Assembly (NCBI RefSeq): GCF_015665295.1
Contig: NZ_JADFAJ010000043.1
Location: forward strand, 1-64,000
Length of the DNA: 64,000 nucleotides
Source: Maricaulis sp.
GTDB lineage: Bacteria; Pseudomonadota; Alphaproteobacteria; Caulobacterales; Maricaulaceae
Reading direction: 5' to 3'
Shown: positions 1-9,841 of the stretch, in pieces
Position numbering within the stretch: the first letter of the stretch is position 1
How the letters are laid out: each line of letters starts with the position of its first letter
Program-made: the position numbers and the translations under genes
Notes under the pieces: model-generated
What the model saw: only the letters and a program-made list of their open reading frames with translations
Database searches by the model: none
What the model was told of the DNA's origin: nothing

Positions 1-29
1 TCCCCATCGCTCAAATCAAAACGGGCCAT
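1..29 (-). CDS. Possible IS5-family transposase, N-terminal fragment only
   Basis: On the minus strand a strong Shine-Dalgarno (GGAGGAG) lies 7 nt before an ATG at position 29. The nine codons visible before the window edge read MARFDLSDG. From memory, MARFDLSD is a common beginning of IS5-family transposases, which suggests an insertion sequence whose body lies outside the window. The roughly 70 bases between this start and the end of trxA would then hold an IS end, but I could not identify a terminal inverted repeat. Nine residues are little evidence, so the start is well supported and the family is a guess. Confidence 0.4.
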
Positions 30-99
30 GATCCAACTCCTCCAAGAAGCTTGAATCACGGCCGGAGTGATTTGGGAATCCGGTTTATGGGTACAGTAC

Positions 100-420
100 C
101 TAGAGCGTTTCCTGAACCCATTCGGCGATCTTGCCCTTGGCCATGGCACCGATCTTGGTCGCGACGACCTGGCCGTCCTTGAAGATCATCAGGGTCGGGA
201 TGCCGCGCACGCCGTACTTGCCCGGCGTCATCGGATGATCGTCGATATTCACCTTGGCGACCGTCAGCGCACCGGACATTTCTTCGGCAATTTCCTCGAG
301 CGCCGGGGAGATTTGTTTGCACGGACCGCACCACTCTGCCCAGAAGTCCACGAGGACCGGGCCGGAGGCATTGATCACGTCATTCTCGAAGGATTCATCG
401 CTGACCGCTTTGGTCGCCAT
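100..420 (-). CDS. trxA: Thioredoxin
   Basis: Thioredoxin of 106 residues, the usual length for the family. It reduces protein disulfides in the cytoplasm using electrons from thioredoxin reductase. The active site WCGPC is at residues 30-34 and the cis-proline (GIPT) at about residue 75, both in their expected places. It is the last gene of the minus-strand run amgK-murU-addB-addA-trxA, separated from addA by about 80 bases, so it may also have its own promoter. The stop is TAG. Confidence 0.97.
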   Translation of the reverse strand: MATKAVSDESFENDVINASGPVLVDFWAEWCGPCKQISPALEEIAEEMSGALTVAKVNIDDHPMTPGKYGVRGIPTLMIFKDGQVVATKIGAMAKGKIAEWVQETL

Positions 421-500
421 GGGAAACTCCTTTGCTGGAACGAATCCGCGGGGGCGGACTCAACTGATGGCGCGTGAGGTAAGGAGGGCAGGCCCTCCCG

Positions 501-3500
501 TCAAGCCGCTCCCGCGTCGAACATGTCGTCGAGAACCGCGTCAGGAAGCGCCATCAATCGCGCCGCGTCGGTCCAGAGCAGCGCACAACGCACGGATTTT
601 TCGGGATGAACCGCGCGCAGCAGGGCCCGATAGGTCGCCATCTGGCCGAGATAGACTTTCGCCACTGCAGCAACATCTGCGGGCGGCGGACGATTGGTCT
701 TGTAGTCTATGATCAGGACTTCGTGATCGGTCACCACAAGCCGGTCAACCTGGCCGCGGATAATCGTGTTGGCTGCCAGGCCCGGCGCCTGACCGACCAG
801 CGCAACCTCGGCCCGGCTTCCCGGCCCGAAGAGCGGCGCAAAGTCGGGATGGTCCAGAATTGCGAGGGTTTCGGTGACGATCTGCGCCTTGTCGGCCTCG
901 GGAATATCCGGCTGCGCGGCGACAAACCTCCGCGCGACGGCGTCGCGCCGGTCGGCGGGAAGGTCGGGCAGGGTCTGCAGGAGCTTGTGGATCACATTGC
1001 CGCGCCGATAGCGATGGCCACCGGGATCGGCCAGCGGCGACAGGACGGCCGGCTCACTGTCCTCATCACTGACCAGGCTCGATGGTGCGGCGCTGAGTAT
1101 CTGGCCTGTCTCCGCCCGCGCCGGCACCTCGGCCCAGTCCGGGATCGCGACCCGGGCAGCCCGGGCATCGCTGGCCAGACCCAGCCTCACCGGCGCGGGG
1201 CCAAATCGCAAGCCGTCCTCGGCCCCGTCGATGATCGCCGATACCGGCGAAGCGAAGCTTTCCCAGCCCTCGCCCTGCCAGGCCTCGGCGAGCTGGGCAT
1301 ACCAGCTGTCGTCGGAAATCTGCCCGAGGTCGCCTTGCCCCTGCCGCCATCCGCACACGATCAGCCGGTCGCGGGCCCGGGTGAGGGCGACGTAAAGCAG
1401 ACGGCCATGCTCGGCGAGCAGCTTGTTCTGCGCGGTCGTTCGCAGACGCTCCACCACTGCCGGGTCCTCCGCCTTGCGCGGCGACCACAGAAGACCGCAT
1501 TCATCATGCGAAAAGATGGGATCCATCTTGCCGGTCAGCGGACTGCGGGTGGTGTCGGGCAGGATGATAACGGGCCGTTCCAGCCCCTTGGAGGCATGCA
1601 CCGTCATGACCTGGACCTCATTGCGATCCGGGCTCATCTCGCGCTTGATCTGGGTTTCCTCGCCGTCGATGCGGGCAATGAAACTGGCCAGCGCACCGCC
1701 GCTCTCGCGCTCATGCTGCAGGGCACGGGCGAGAAATTCCTGCAGCGGATCGCGAGCCTCTTCGCCCAGCCGAGCATACATGCGCGCCCAGCGCGTCTCA
1801 CCGGTCGGCGTGCGGGCATTGAGGAAGCCGGCGAAGAGATCATAGAGGCGGGCCTTGTCGGCCTGGTTGCGCAGCTCGATCAGGGCCTGCCGGGCATCGG
1901 CAAAGCGCGCATCCTCGCTGGTGAAGAGCGCATTCCACAACGTGCCGCGGCGTTTCAGGTCGGTACGGGATCGGGCCAGATCATAGAGCGCCTGCTCATC
2001 GACACCGGGCAGGTCCGGATCAACCGGGTCGAACAGGGGCGAGCGCAACAATTCCGCCAGCGCCAGGTCATCGCCCGGCGTCATCGCGAAACGGCCCAGC
2101 GCCAGCATGTCCTTCACCGCGGTCTGTTCCCGCAGGACCATGCGGTCGGCCCCGGCGACCGGGACGCCCTTGAGCTTGAGCTGCCGGATCACTTCCTCGA
2201 AGAAGCCGCCGGTCCGGCGCCAGACGAGGATGGCGATATCGGACGGCCGGACCGGGCGCGCGACAAATCCTTCGGGCGCCTCCTCCCAGATCGCGTCGCC
2301 GCGCGTGATCATGTCGGCAATCTCGGTCGCCACCGTGGCAGCCAGCAAATCCCGGGATGTACCCCGGGCCCGCTGGTCGACCGGGTCAAAGATCGAGCCT
2401 TCCTCGACCCTTTCGGGTTTGGGGATCGCCGGCCAGATCTCGACACAACCCGGCATGCCCGACCGGGCCGCCCGGTGGCGCTGATAGCGCGCGAACGGCA
2501 GGGCCGTTGCGCCGGCGAGGAATTTGGTTTCCGGCGCCGGTATCCTGGCCGCAAAGGCCTGGTCGACAGCGGCCAGGATTTCCGGGGCAGAGCGGAAGGA
2601 CACATCAAGCCCCGGTCGCTCGAAGGGCAGCTCCACCGCGGCCGCCGAAGCGGCCAGATGATCGCCTTCGGCCAGGAAACGGGCCGGTTCAGCGCCCTGG
2701 AAGGAATAGATCGACTGCTTCTCGTCGCCGACCACGAACAGGGTGCGCCCCAGATCCTGCGCGCCTTCGCCGGCAAAGAACTCCGCTGTCAGGCCGCGGA
2801 TCATGTCCCATTGGCGCGGCGCCGTGTCCTGGGCCTCGTCGATCAGGGCGTGGGCCAGCATGCCGTCCAGCTTGTAGCCAACCCAGCCGGAGAACGGGTT
2901 CTCGGGCGCCAGCAACAGGCCCGCGAGACGCACGAGATCATCAAAGTCCAGGGCGCGAGCCTGCTGCAGCGCCGCGCCATAGGCCCGGATGAAACGATCG
3001 GCGACGACAAGCGCCACCGCACTGGCGCGGGCGAGCCTCGCGCGCTGGATCAGGTCACGCACGGTCTCCAGCCGCTCGGCCTCGGCTTCCAGCAGGTCGA
3101 GCACATGCGGGCAGGCCTTCTTGATCGCGGCCGTCGCCAGGCGGGCAATGCGCGAGCCCTTGCCCTTGTCCGTGAAGTACGCCGTCAGGAAGGTGTCAAA
3201 GGCCAGCGCCGGATCCGCGCTCGCAAGGGCGCGCTTCAGGATCTCGCCGCGCGTCACGTCGGTCTTTGACCCTTCGTCGCACAGGGCGTGCGCAGCGGCC
3301 TCGATTTCAGCGCGCGGGACCGCTGCCACAGCGTCCGACTTGAGCTGGTCCGGATGGGCACCCTGCGGCAGTTCGAGCACCGGCCAGAGCCGCTCAACCA
3401 GTACCTCAACCCCACCGGCCCTTTCGCAGGTCTCGCTGAAATCATGCCGGTTGCCGCGCGCCCAGCGCAGGATGGCGTCGATGGCCTCGGGACCGCCGGT

Positions 3501-4052
3501 CTCGATCAGAATGTTGACCTCGCCCGGTGTCAGGGCGGCCAGCACGGCCCGCCGGGCCGTCTCCATCGCCTTGCCGGCGGCTGCATCATCGAGCGTCTCG
3601 AAACCCGGCGGAGCACCGGCTTCCAGCGGGAAGCGGCGCAGCAGGTTCTCGCAAAAGGCGTGGATCGTCTGGATCTTCAGCCCGCCCGGCGTCTCCAGCG
3701 CCTGGGCGAAGAGCTTGCGGGCCCGGTTTGCATCGCCCGGCTTCAGCGGTCGGCCGAGAAGTTTGCTGAGGTCCTTGTCGAGCATCGCGTCGGGGGTCAC
3801 CGACCAGTCGCCGAGACGCTTGAACAGACGATCCTTCATCTCGGCCGCGGCAGCCTTTGTATAAGTCACGCAGAGAATGGTCTCGGGCCTGTGGCCGGCG
3901 AGGAGCAGGTTGATCACCCGGTCAACGAGAACACGCGTCTTGCCGGAACCGGCATTGGCTTCCACGAAAACGCTGGCCTCGGGCCGGGCCGCGCGCTGCT
4001 GCGCCGCCGTCGCGGCCTGCTTGATCGCCGGGTCGAAACAGGCTTCGCTCAT
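501..4052 (-). CDS. addA: Double-strand break repair helicase-nuclease AddA
   Basis: AddA subunit (1183 residues) of the AddAB helicase-nuclease, which resects double-strand ends for RecA loading. The UvrD/Rep-type helicase motifs are visible: Walker A (NAGSGKT, about residues 33-39), a DEAQD Walker B, GDEKQSIYSFQGA, TVHASKGLE and YVALTRARDRL. The C-terminus carries the RecB-type nuclease motif (IIDYKTNR). The start at 4052 is chosen over upstream in-frame codons because its ATG overlaps the addB stop as ATGA, the usual arrangement for translational coupling. It works with AddB, encoded just upstream. Confidence 0.95.
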   Translation of the reverse strand: MSEACFDPAIKQAATAAQQRAARPEASVFVEANAGSGKTRVLVDRVINLLLAGHRPETILCVTYTKAAAAEMKDRLFKRLGDWSVTPDAMLDKDLSKLLGRPLKPGDANRARKLFAQALETPGGLKIQTIHAFCENLLRRFPLEAGAPPGFETLDDAAAGKAMETARRAVLAALTPGEVNILIETGGPEAIDAILRWARGNRHDFSETCERAGGVEVLVERLWPVLELPQGAHPDQLKSDAVAAVPRAEIEAAAHALCDEGSKTDVTRGEILKRALASADPALAFDTFLTAYFTDKGKGSRIARLATAAIKKACPHVLDLLEAEAERLETVRDLIQRARLARASAVALVVADRFIRAYGAALQQARALDFDDLVRLAGLLLAPENPFSGWVGYKLDGMLAHALIDEAQDTAPRQWDMIRGLTAEFFAGEGAQDLGRTLFVVGDEKQSIYSFQGAEPARFLAEGDHLAASAAAVELPFERPGLDVSFRSAPEILAAVDQAFAARIPAPETKFLAGATALPFARYQRHRAARSGMPGCVEIWPAIPKPERVEEGSIFDPVDQRARGTSRDLLAATVATEIADMITRGDAIWEEAPEGFVARPVRPSDIAILVWRRTGGFFEEVIRQLKLKGVPVAGADRMVLREQTAVKDMLALGRFAMTPGDDLALAELLRSPLFDPVDPDLPGVDEQALYDLARSRTDLKRRGTLWNALFTSEDARFADARQALIELRNQADKARLYDLFAGFLNARTPTGETRWARMYARLGEEARDPLQEFLARALQHERESGGALASFIARIDGEETQIKREMSPDRNEVQVMTVHASKGLERPVIILPDTTRSPLTGKMDPIFSHDECGLLWSPRKAEDPAVVERLRTTAQNKLLAEHGRLLYVALTRARDRLIVCGWRQGQGDLGQISDDSWYAQLAEAWQGEGWESFASPVSAIIDGAEDGLRFGPAPVRLGLASDARAARVAIPDWAEVPARAETGQILSAAPSSLVSDEDSEPAVLSPLADPGGHRYRRGNVIHKLLQTLPDLPADRRDAVARRFVAAQPDIPEADKAQIVTETLAILDHPDFAPLFGPGSRAEVALVGQAPGLAANTIIRGQVDRLVVTDHEVLIIDYKTNRPPPADVAAVAKVYLGQMATYRALLRAVHPEKSVRCALLWTDAARLMALPDAVLDDMFDAGAA

Positions 4053-7000
4053 CGCTCGCCCTCCGACCCTTCGCCACCGGCGGAGGCCCACTCGCCGCGT
4101 CGCGCGAGATGGTCGAAATCCCCGTAATCATTCATGTACTGGACACGAATCTGGCTCTCATATGCGGTCGTTTCGAGATCGAAATGAGCAATCCAGCCGC
4201 TTAGGTCCTCGAGCGCCATCTGCGCAAATTCGCCGGCCTCCGGGTTCGCCTTGCCATCGATCCGGACTTCGCGCCCGCCATCAGCATTGCCGGGAAGGGC
4301 GATGTAGTAGAGGCCGGCGGGGTCGCCGGGCGCCATATCCTCAAAGGCACCGGCGCTCGCCATGGCGGCGGTCAGCGGCAATTGCGGATCAAAACCGGCC
4401 TTGATCGCCTTGGCCGAAGAATTGCCGCCGGTCTTGTAATCGATAATGTCGAGCCGGCCGTCCGGATGCCGGTCAAAGCGGTCGGAACGCCCGGTCAGCG
4501 TCCAGCTGCCAGCCGGCCCGTCCAGCGTCATTGCCCCCTTGATCTCCACCTGGTCGAGACGGATGCCGCGGGCGCGTCGTTCCCGCTCCCAAGCGACAAG
4601 CCAGCGCGCGGCTCGTTCGAAGCGGGCGCGTTCCAGCACGCGCTCGGCCGATGCGAAGCCGGCGGCAGCCAGGCGCGGCTCGACGGCCGCCAGAAGCTGC
4701 GCAACGGCATCGTCCGGCACATCGTCGCCCCATCGCGGGACCACCGCCTCGAGCGCGTCGTGCAGGGCCGAACCGCGCTCGCGGGGACCAGGTGGCATGT
4801 CGGCCGGATCGAGGCGGCGCAGGCCGAGCACATGGCGGGCATAGATCGAATAGGGATCGCGCACCCAGGTGCTGATCTCGGTGATCGACATGCGGCGTGG
4901 TCGAACCTCGACTGGCGGACAGGGCGATGGACGGGGCGCGGCCTGCGGCGCCTGCCCCGGATCATCGAGCGCGCGGGCGATGCCGACATAATCGGTCGCG
5001 GTGGCGAAGATCCGCCCGGCGGCATCGCCCAGTGCACCGCGCGCCAGGGTCTTGAGGCGCCAGAGCCAGCGTGAGGCCACGGTCGGCGCGCCTTCGGATT
5101 TCTCCGACCGCGTCATCACGACCTCCCGCGCTGCCGCCAGCTGGACGAAATCATGCGCGGCCAGCCCATAGCGACGCTCCGGCGCGCCCAGACCCACCGC
5201 ACGCCGCATGCCCGCCGACAACCAGGGATCAGCCCCCGGGCCCGGCGGCCAGACGCCTTCATTGAGACCGGCGAGGATGACCCGGTCAGCGGTGATCAGG
5301 CGCGCTTCGAGCGGACCAAGGACCTGTAGTCGCGGGTGCACACCGACACGCGGCGCGACCCGCCGCGACCGGCACATTTCCGCAAAGGCTGCCGCATAAT
5401 CCGTCAGGGTCATGACGGGAAGGCTGTCGCTTTCCTCGATCAGGGAGCGCAACAATCCGGCCGCCGCCTCGCCGCCTTCGCCGCTCCAGACACTGTCGGA
5501 CCCGTGCGCACTGCCATCGCTGGCGAGGGCCTCGGCGGCAACGGCATGGGCCCGGGCCCAGTCACGGGCCGGCCGGCGCGCATCGGTCAGGAGACCGTCA
5601 AGCGCGCTCTCGAGGACGTCGAGAATGGCCAGGATGCCGGCCCTGTCTTCGGGGAAGAGCTTGACCCGTTCGCCATCGATACGCGCCCGGATCGACGCCA
5701 GGTCGTGCCCGGGCCGCGCGCCGCGCAGGGCTTCCGCCTCGAACTTGGCGAGCACGCCGTGGGCCTGGCCGCGACGCCCGCCGGCGCGAAACAGGGGCGA
5801 GCCCCATAATGCGGTCAGAGCGACCACGCCACCGCAATCAAGCGCCACATCAAGCAGCCGGGTCAGGAAGGCACCCGGCGGGGTTTCCGCCAGCGCCGCA
5901 CCGCCTGAATCATCCAGCCGGACACCAAAGCGCGTCATTTCGGCCGAGACGCGTCGCGCCAGCATCCGGTCCGAGGTCACCAGGATCGCGGTCTCGCCCT
6001 CGGTCTCGAGGGTCTCGCGCAGCATCAGGGCACAGGCCCGCGCCTCGCTGATCTCGTCCGGTGTTTCCACCAGGCTCAGCCCGGCGAGGCCATCGGAGAA
6101 GAAATCCGCACCATACTGGTCTTGCAAGGTCGCGATCCGGGTCAGCCATTCATCCGTGGTATCGGCCGGACGCAGGGCTTCCGCGAGGATGCGTCGACGA
6201 CGGGCTGCGGCACCGCTTTCGGACGCGCCAGGCCAGGCCGTGACCGAGTCCCGGTCCAGCCCCAACTCTTCCACGAAGGTCTTCATCGCCCATTGCGGGT
6301 GATCTTCGCTGACCGCCCCCCAGGCCTTGTCGTCCGCATCCCAGTCGAAGCCTGGCAGAACAACCGCGCCTTCGGGGAGATTGGCAATCACGCCCATCAA
6401 TTTGCGGGCAGCGGGGATGGAACCGGTGGAACCGACCGCCAGCACCGGATGACCCGGCGCCTCGCGGCTCCAGCGCCCGACCAGCGCGTGCAGGACCCGG
6501 GAACGACGTGCGGCGCCATCGGACAGGCCCAGCTCGGCCAGGCGGGCCGGCCAGACACTCTGCACGATGTCGAGAAATTCGACCGCCTCGCGCCGGTCGG
6601 CGGGCAGATAGCTCGCGACCGCCTCATGCAGGGCCGACAGGTCGCTGACATCCTCGGTCGCCAGATCATCCAGCAGGGCCGCGAGGGAATCGGCCAGCGA
6701 CAGGGCGCCGCCGACGCCGATCGGCCGACCGAGAGCGGTTTCCTTGGCGAGGATCAGGCGGGCCAGCTCATAGCGCCGGCGCTCCGGCGAGATGGCCGGC
6801 GCGGCAAGACCGGCCAGCTCACCCGGTTCGAACGGCGGATCATCGACATCGACATCGCCGATCGGCCGGATCAGCGGCAGGAGGGCGACACCGTTTCCGG
6901 CCAGTTCGGCAAAGACATCGCCCAACGCCTTGGCGGCGCGCCGGGTCGGCGTGAGGATGAGCAGGCGCGTCAGCGCGTCCGGATTGGCGGCCGCGTCAAA

Positions 7001-7099
7001 CTCCTCGCGCAGGGTGGTGGCGATGGCGCGAAGGAAATCCGTTTGGGGCGGTATGGTGAAAAGGCTGGGCCCGGACGTATCGAACAGTCGCGCGCTCAC
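4049..7099 (-). CDS. addB: Double-strand break repair protein AddB
   Basis: AddB subunit (1016 residues) of the AddAB complex, of the type found in alphaproteobacteria. The C-terminal PD-(D/E)XK nuclease motif is clear (LDIIDYKTGG, about residue 900). The segment that precedes the nuclease (WVRDPYSIYARHVLGL) is typical of alphaproteobacterial AddB. I see no flanking cysteines of the iron-sulfur staple known in Firmicutes AddB. The start is GTG and overlaps the murU stop as GTGA; it is followed by addA with an ATGA overlap. Confidence 0.93.
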   Translation of the reverse strand: MSARLFDTSGPSLFTIPPQTDFLRAIATTLREEFDAAANPDALTRLLILTPTRRAAKALGDVFAELAGNGVALLPLIRPIGDVDVDDPPFEPGELAGLAAPAISPERRRYELARLILAKETALGRPIGVGGALSLADSLAALLDDLATEDVSDLSALHEAVASYLPADRREAVEFLDIVQSVWPARLAELGLSDGAARRSRVLHALVGRWSREAPGHPVLAVGSTGSIPAARKLMGVIANLPEGAVVLPGFDWDADDKAWGAVSEDHPQWAMKTFVEELGLDRDSVTAWPGASESGAAARRRRILAEALRPADTTDEWLTRIATLQDQYGADFFSDGLAGLSLVETPDEISEARACALMLRETLETEGETAILVTSDRMLARRVSAEMTRFGVRLDDSGGAALAETPPGAFLTRLLDVALDCGGVVALTALWGSPLFRAGGRRGQAHGVLAKFEAEALRGARPGHDLASIRARIDGERVKLFPEDRAGILAILDVLESALDGLLTDARRPARDWARAHAVAAEALASDGSAHGSDSVWSGEGGEAAAGLLRSLIEESDSLPVMTLTDYAAAFAEMCRSRRVAPRVGVHPRLQVLGPLEARLITADRVILAGLNEGVWPPGPGADPWLSAGMRRAVGLGAPERRYGLAAHDFVQLAAAREVVMTRSEKSEGAPTVASRWLWRLKTLARGALGDAAGRIFATATDYVGIARALDDPGQAPQAAPRPSPCPPVEVRPRRMSITEISTWVRDPYSIYARHVLGLRRLDPADMPPGPRERGSALHDALEAVVPRWGDDVPDDAVAQLLAAVEPRLAAAGFASAERVLERARFERAARWLVAWERERRARGIRLDQVEIKGAMTLDGPAGSWTLTGRSDRFDRHPDGRLDIIDYKTGGNSSAKAIKAGFDPQLPLTAAMASAGAFEDMAPGDPAGLYYIALPGNADGGREVRIDGKANPEAGEFAQMALEDLSGWIAHFDLETTAYESQIRVQYMNDYGDFDHLARRGEWASAGGEGSEGER

Positions 7100-7809
7100 C
7101 CGGTCAGCCGCGCTTCGGCCTCGGCGAGCGCCCCGGGATCGCCGACATGCATCCAGAACGACTGCAGGACGACGCCGTGCAGGCGCCCGGCTGCGGCCAG
7201 TTCACGCCAGACCTCCATCATCGAGAAGCGGCGGACCGTGCGCCCCTCGAGCGCGCGCGGATGCAGGATCTGGACACCGGCATAGGCATAGGGCGCCCGG
7301 TCCGCCTCGCCGCGAAACCGGACCTGTCCGTCGGGATCGAGGAAAGCGTCGCCCGGACCGTCAAAGCCCAGGGTCGCCGCCATCGGGGCAAGCAGGAGGA
7401 GCGCGTCCATGCGATCACCATCCCAGGCGGCGCGCAGACTGTCGAGCGAGGCGGCGCCCGCTTCTTCCCAGATCGCATCGATATTGGCGATGAAGACGGG
7501 ATCCGGGCCGAGCTCGGGCAGGGCCTTGACCACACCGCCACCGGTTTCCAGCACTTCGTCGCGCTCATCGGACACGGTGATCGCCGGGCCCCCGGCCCGC
7601 CGCGCCAGATGCACTTCCATCCGGTCCGCGAAATGGTGGACATTGACCACGCAGCGTTCGATCCCGCCAGCGGCATAACGATCCAGCGCCCAGTCGAGCA
7701 AGGTCTTGCCACCCACCTCGACCAGCGCCTTGGGGCGGTCATTCGTGACCGGACGCATGCGCGTCCCCAGTCCGGCGGCAAGTGCCATGGCGTGGCGGAT
7801 TTCAATCAT
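7096..7809 (-). CDS. murU: Nucleotidyltransferase, probable N-acetylmuramate-1-phosphate uridylyltransferase MurU
   Basis: Sugar-nucleotide pyrophosphorylase-type protein of 237 residues. The signature LAAGLGTRMRP is near the N-terminus, followed by DRPKALVEVGGKTLLDW, as in GlmU/RfbA-like nucleotidyltransferases. MurU makes UDP-MurNAc from MurNAc-1-phosphate in the fosfomycin-tolerant peptidoglycan recycling route described in Pseudomonas. That specific role is inferred from the adjacent sugar-kinase-like gene (amgK), the standard MurU partner. The start at 7809 overlaps the amgK stop as ATGA; an upstream in-frame codon would lie inside amgK without need. Confidence 0.82.
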   Translation of the reverse strand: MIEIRHAMALAAGLGTRMRPVTNDRPKALVEVGGKTLLDWALDRYAAGGIERCVVNVHHFADRMEVHLARRAGGPAITVSDERDEVLETGGGVVKALPELGPDPVFIANIDAIWEEAGAASLDSLRAAWDGDRMDALLLLAPMAATLGFDGPGDAFLDPDGQVRFRGEADRAPYAYAGVQILHPRALEGRTVRRFSMMEVWRELAAAGRLHGVVLQSFWMHVGDPGALAEAEARLTG

Positions 7810-8906
7810 TTGTGCGCTTCCGCGAAAACCTGCGGCGCGTTTGACTTCACCCACATGTGCAGGGGCATCAGGGCAGGATGCTGGAGATCGGCCACGAAAT
7901 GGCGCGCCACCCGCGGCAAAAGCTCAAGATAACGCTGCTTGCCGTCGCGCACCGCGAGCCGCACGAAAATTCCCAGAATCTTGGCATTGCGCTGGGCGCC
8001 GAGCACCGCATAGGCCGCATCAAACCCGGCGGCATCGGTGATCCCGGCCTGTTCCACGAAGCGCGCTTTCAGTGGCACTGCCAGCTTGCGTTCCACATTG
8101 CGCCGCGCGTCCTCGATCAAGGAGACGAGATCATAGGCCGGATGACCGATCAGCGCGTCCTGGAAGTCCAGCAGGCCGATCTCGGCCTCGCCCTTCCGGT
8201 CCGGCAGATAGATCAGGTTCTCGGCATGGAAATCGCGCAGGACAAGTCCCGGCGCACAATGCTGCAGCCGCTCGAAGGCGCGGCCCCAGATCGCGTGCCA
8301 GTCGGCCCGGGCCGTCTCGTCCAGCTCGACACCGGCATGCCGTGTCAGGAACCAGTCCAGGAACAGGTCGGCCTCGGCCATCAGGGCCGTGTCGTCATAG
8401 GCCAGGAGCGGCCAGCTTTCGCCCTCGCGCTCGACTTGCGGCGGCAGGCTGGAGCGATAGATCGCGGCCAGCACGTCGACGGCCTTGGCATAGAGCGTGC
8501 CTTCGTGCAGATCGCCCGGCAGGAGCCTTGCGAACAGATCATCACCAAGATCTTCCAGGAGGAGGAAGCCCGCCGCTATATCGCTGGCGAGGACGCGCGG
8601 TGCCGAGAAGCCGCGCTCGCACAGTGCGTCAGCCAGGCCGGCGAAGGCAACCAGATTGGATCCGGCAAGCCGGGCCACGGCATTGTAGCCCAGGGCGGCC
8701 CGCTCGGACGGGCTTGCCTCGGGCGGGCAGACCGGCGCTTCTGATGCAGCCGGCGCATCCATCAGCATGGCCCGGTCGCCGCCCTTTTCAAGCCGGATAT
8801 AGCGCCGGGTCGAGGCATCGCCGGGCAAGGGGTGCTGGTGCGCATCGCCCCATCCGGCCGATGTCAGGAAAGCGGCCATGGCCGCGTTTCGATCAGATGT
8901 CGTCAA
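7806..8906 (-). CDS. amgK: Aminoglycoside phosphotransferase-family kinase, probable N-acetylmuramate/N-acetylglucosamine kinase AmgK
   Basis: Kinase of the aminoglycoside phosphotransferase fold, 366 residues. The catalytic loop is LRDFHAENL (Asp225) and the metal-binding motif LLDFQDAL (Asp247). AmgK phosphorylates the anomeric position of MurNAc or GlcNAc recovered from peptidoglycan, feeding MurU next door; this assignment rests on fold plus neighbour. The best start is TTG at 8906, because GGGAG lies 7 nt upstream, inside the 3' end of tsaE (14-base overlap). The alternative ATG at 8879 has no clear ribosome binding site. Confidence 0.8.
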   Translation of the reverse strand: MTTSDRNAAMAAFLTSAGWGDAHQHPLPGDASTRRYIRLEKGGDRAMLMDAPAASEAPVCPPEASPSERAALGYNAVARLAGSNLVAFAGLADALCERGFSAPRVLASDIAAGFLLLEDLGDDLFARLLPGDLHEGTLYAKAVDVLAAIYRSSLPPQVEREGESWPLLAYDDTALMAEADLFLDWFLTRHAGVELDETARADWHAIWGRAFERLQHCAPGLVLRDFHAENLIYLPDRKGEAEIGLLDFQDALIGHPAYDLVSLIEDARRNVERKLAVPLKARFVEQAGITDAAGFDAAYAVLGAQRNAKILGIFVRLAVRDGKQRYLELLPRVARHFVADLQHPALMPLHMWVKSNAPQVFAEAHK

Positions 8907-9369
8907 GGCGTGTCTCCCACTGCCCGAACCCTGTTAAGCGCGCCTGACGCGGCCTGTCCATGGCCTCGCCAACGCTATCCTCAACCATTTCGAGATGCAG
9001 CTCCAGCCGGTCATCCGGAACCAGGCCAAACAGGCGGTCGGGCCATTCAACCAGCATGATGACATCCCCGAAGGCATCGTCGAAGCCCAGTTCGTCGAGC
9101 TCGGCCGGATCCTCGATCCGGTAGAGGTCGGCATGCCAGAGTTCACCGCCGCCGGTGTCATAGGTCTGGATCAGGGTGTAGGTCGGGCTGGGCGCGTCCT
9201 CGACGCCGCAAAGCGCCTTGATAACCGTCCGGGCGAGCGTGGTCTTGCCGGCGCCGAGATCACCGGTCAGGAAGACGGTGTCTCCCGCACGCAGGACGCC
9301 GGCAAGGCGGAGCGCCAAGGCTTGCGTCGCTGCCAGATCAGGCAAGGAAACAGTATTCGAATTCGCCAT
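8893..9369 (-). CDS. tsaE: tRNA threonylcarbamoyladenosine biosynthesis ATPase TsaE
   Basis: TsaE (158 residues) is the ATPase that drives the TsaB-TsaD-TsaE cycle for t6A37 in ANN-decoding tRNAs. The P-loop GDLGAGKT spans residues 36-43 and the family motif HADLYRIEDPAEL follows the Walker B region. Its partner gene tsaD is also in this window, at 50.8 kb. The gene overlaps the amgK start by 14 bases. In Caulobacter-like genomes tsaE sits beside divL, as here, except that a divergent ferredoxin gene lies between them. Confidence 0.94.
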   Translation of the reverse strand: MANSNTVSLPDLAATQALALRLAGVLRAGDTVFLTGDLGAGKTTLARTVIKALCGVEDAPSPTYTLIQTYDTGGGELWHADLYRIEDPAELDELGFDDAFGDVIMLVEWPDRLFGLVPDDRLELHLEMVEDSVGEAMDRPRQARLTGFGQWETRLDDI

Positions 9370-9424
9370 GGATTGCGCTTAGCGAAGCCCGTCGCGGACG
9401 GCAAGCGGTGAGGCTGAATCTTGA

Positions 9425-9793
<369 letters not shown>

Positions 9794-9841
9794 TCCGGTC
9801 GGCGCCTGCAGGCGCCAACGCGTCCCGGGGTCATGATATCG

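Noticed and set aside
606-3269. 887-codon open frame on the plus strand opposite addA
   Set aside because: It is the antisense of a long GC-rich gene with all AddA motifs; no ribosome site or recognisable domains. Long antisense frames are expected at this GC content.
8906-8906. ATG at 8879 as the amgK start
   Set aside because: It lacks a ribosome site, while the TTG at 8906 has GGGAG at good spacing and fits coupling to tsaE. It remains an open alternative.
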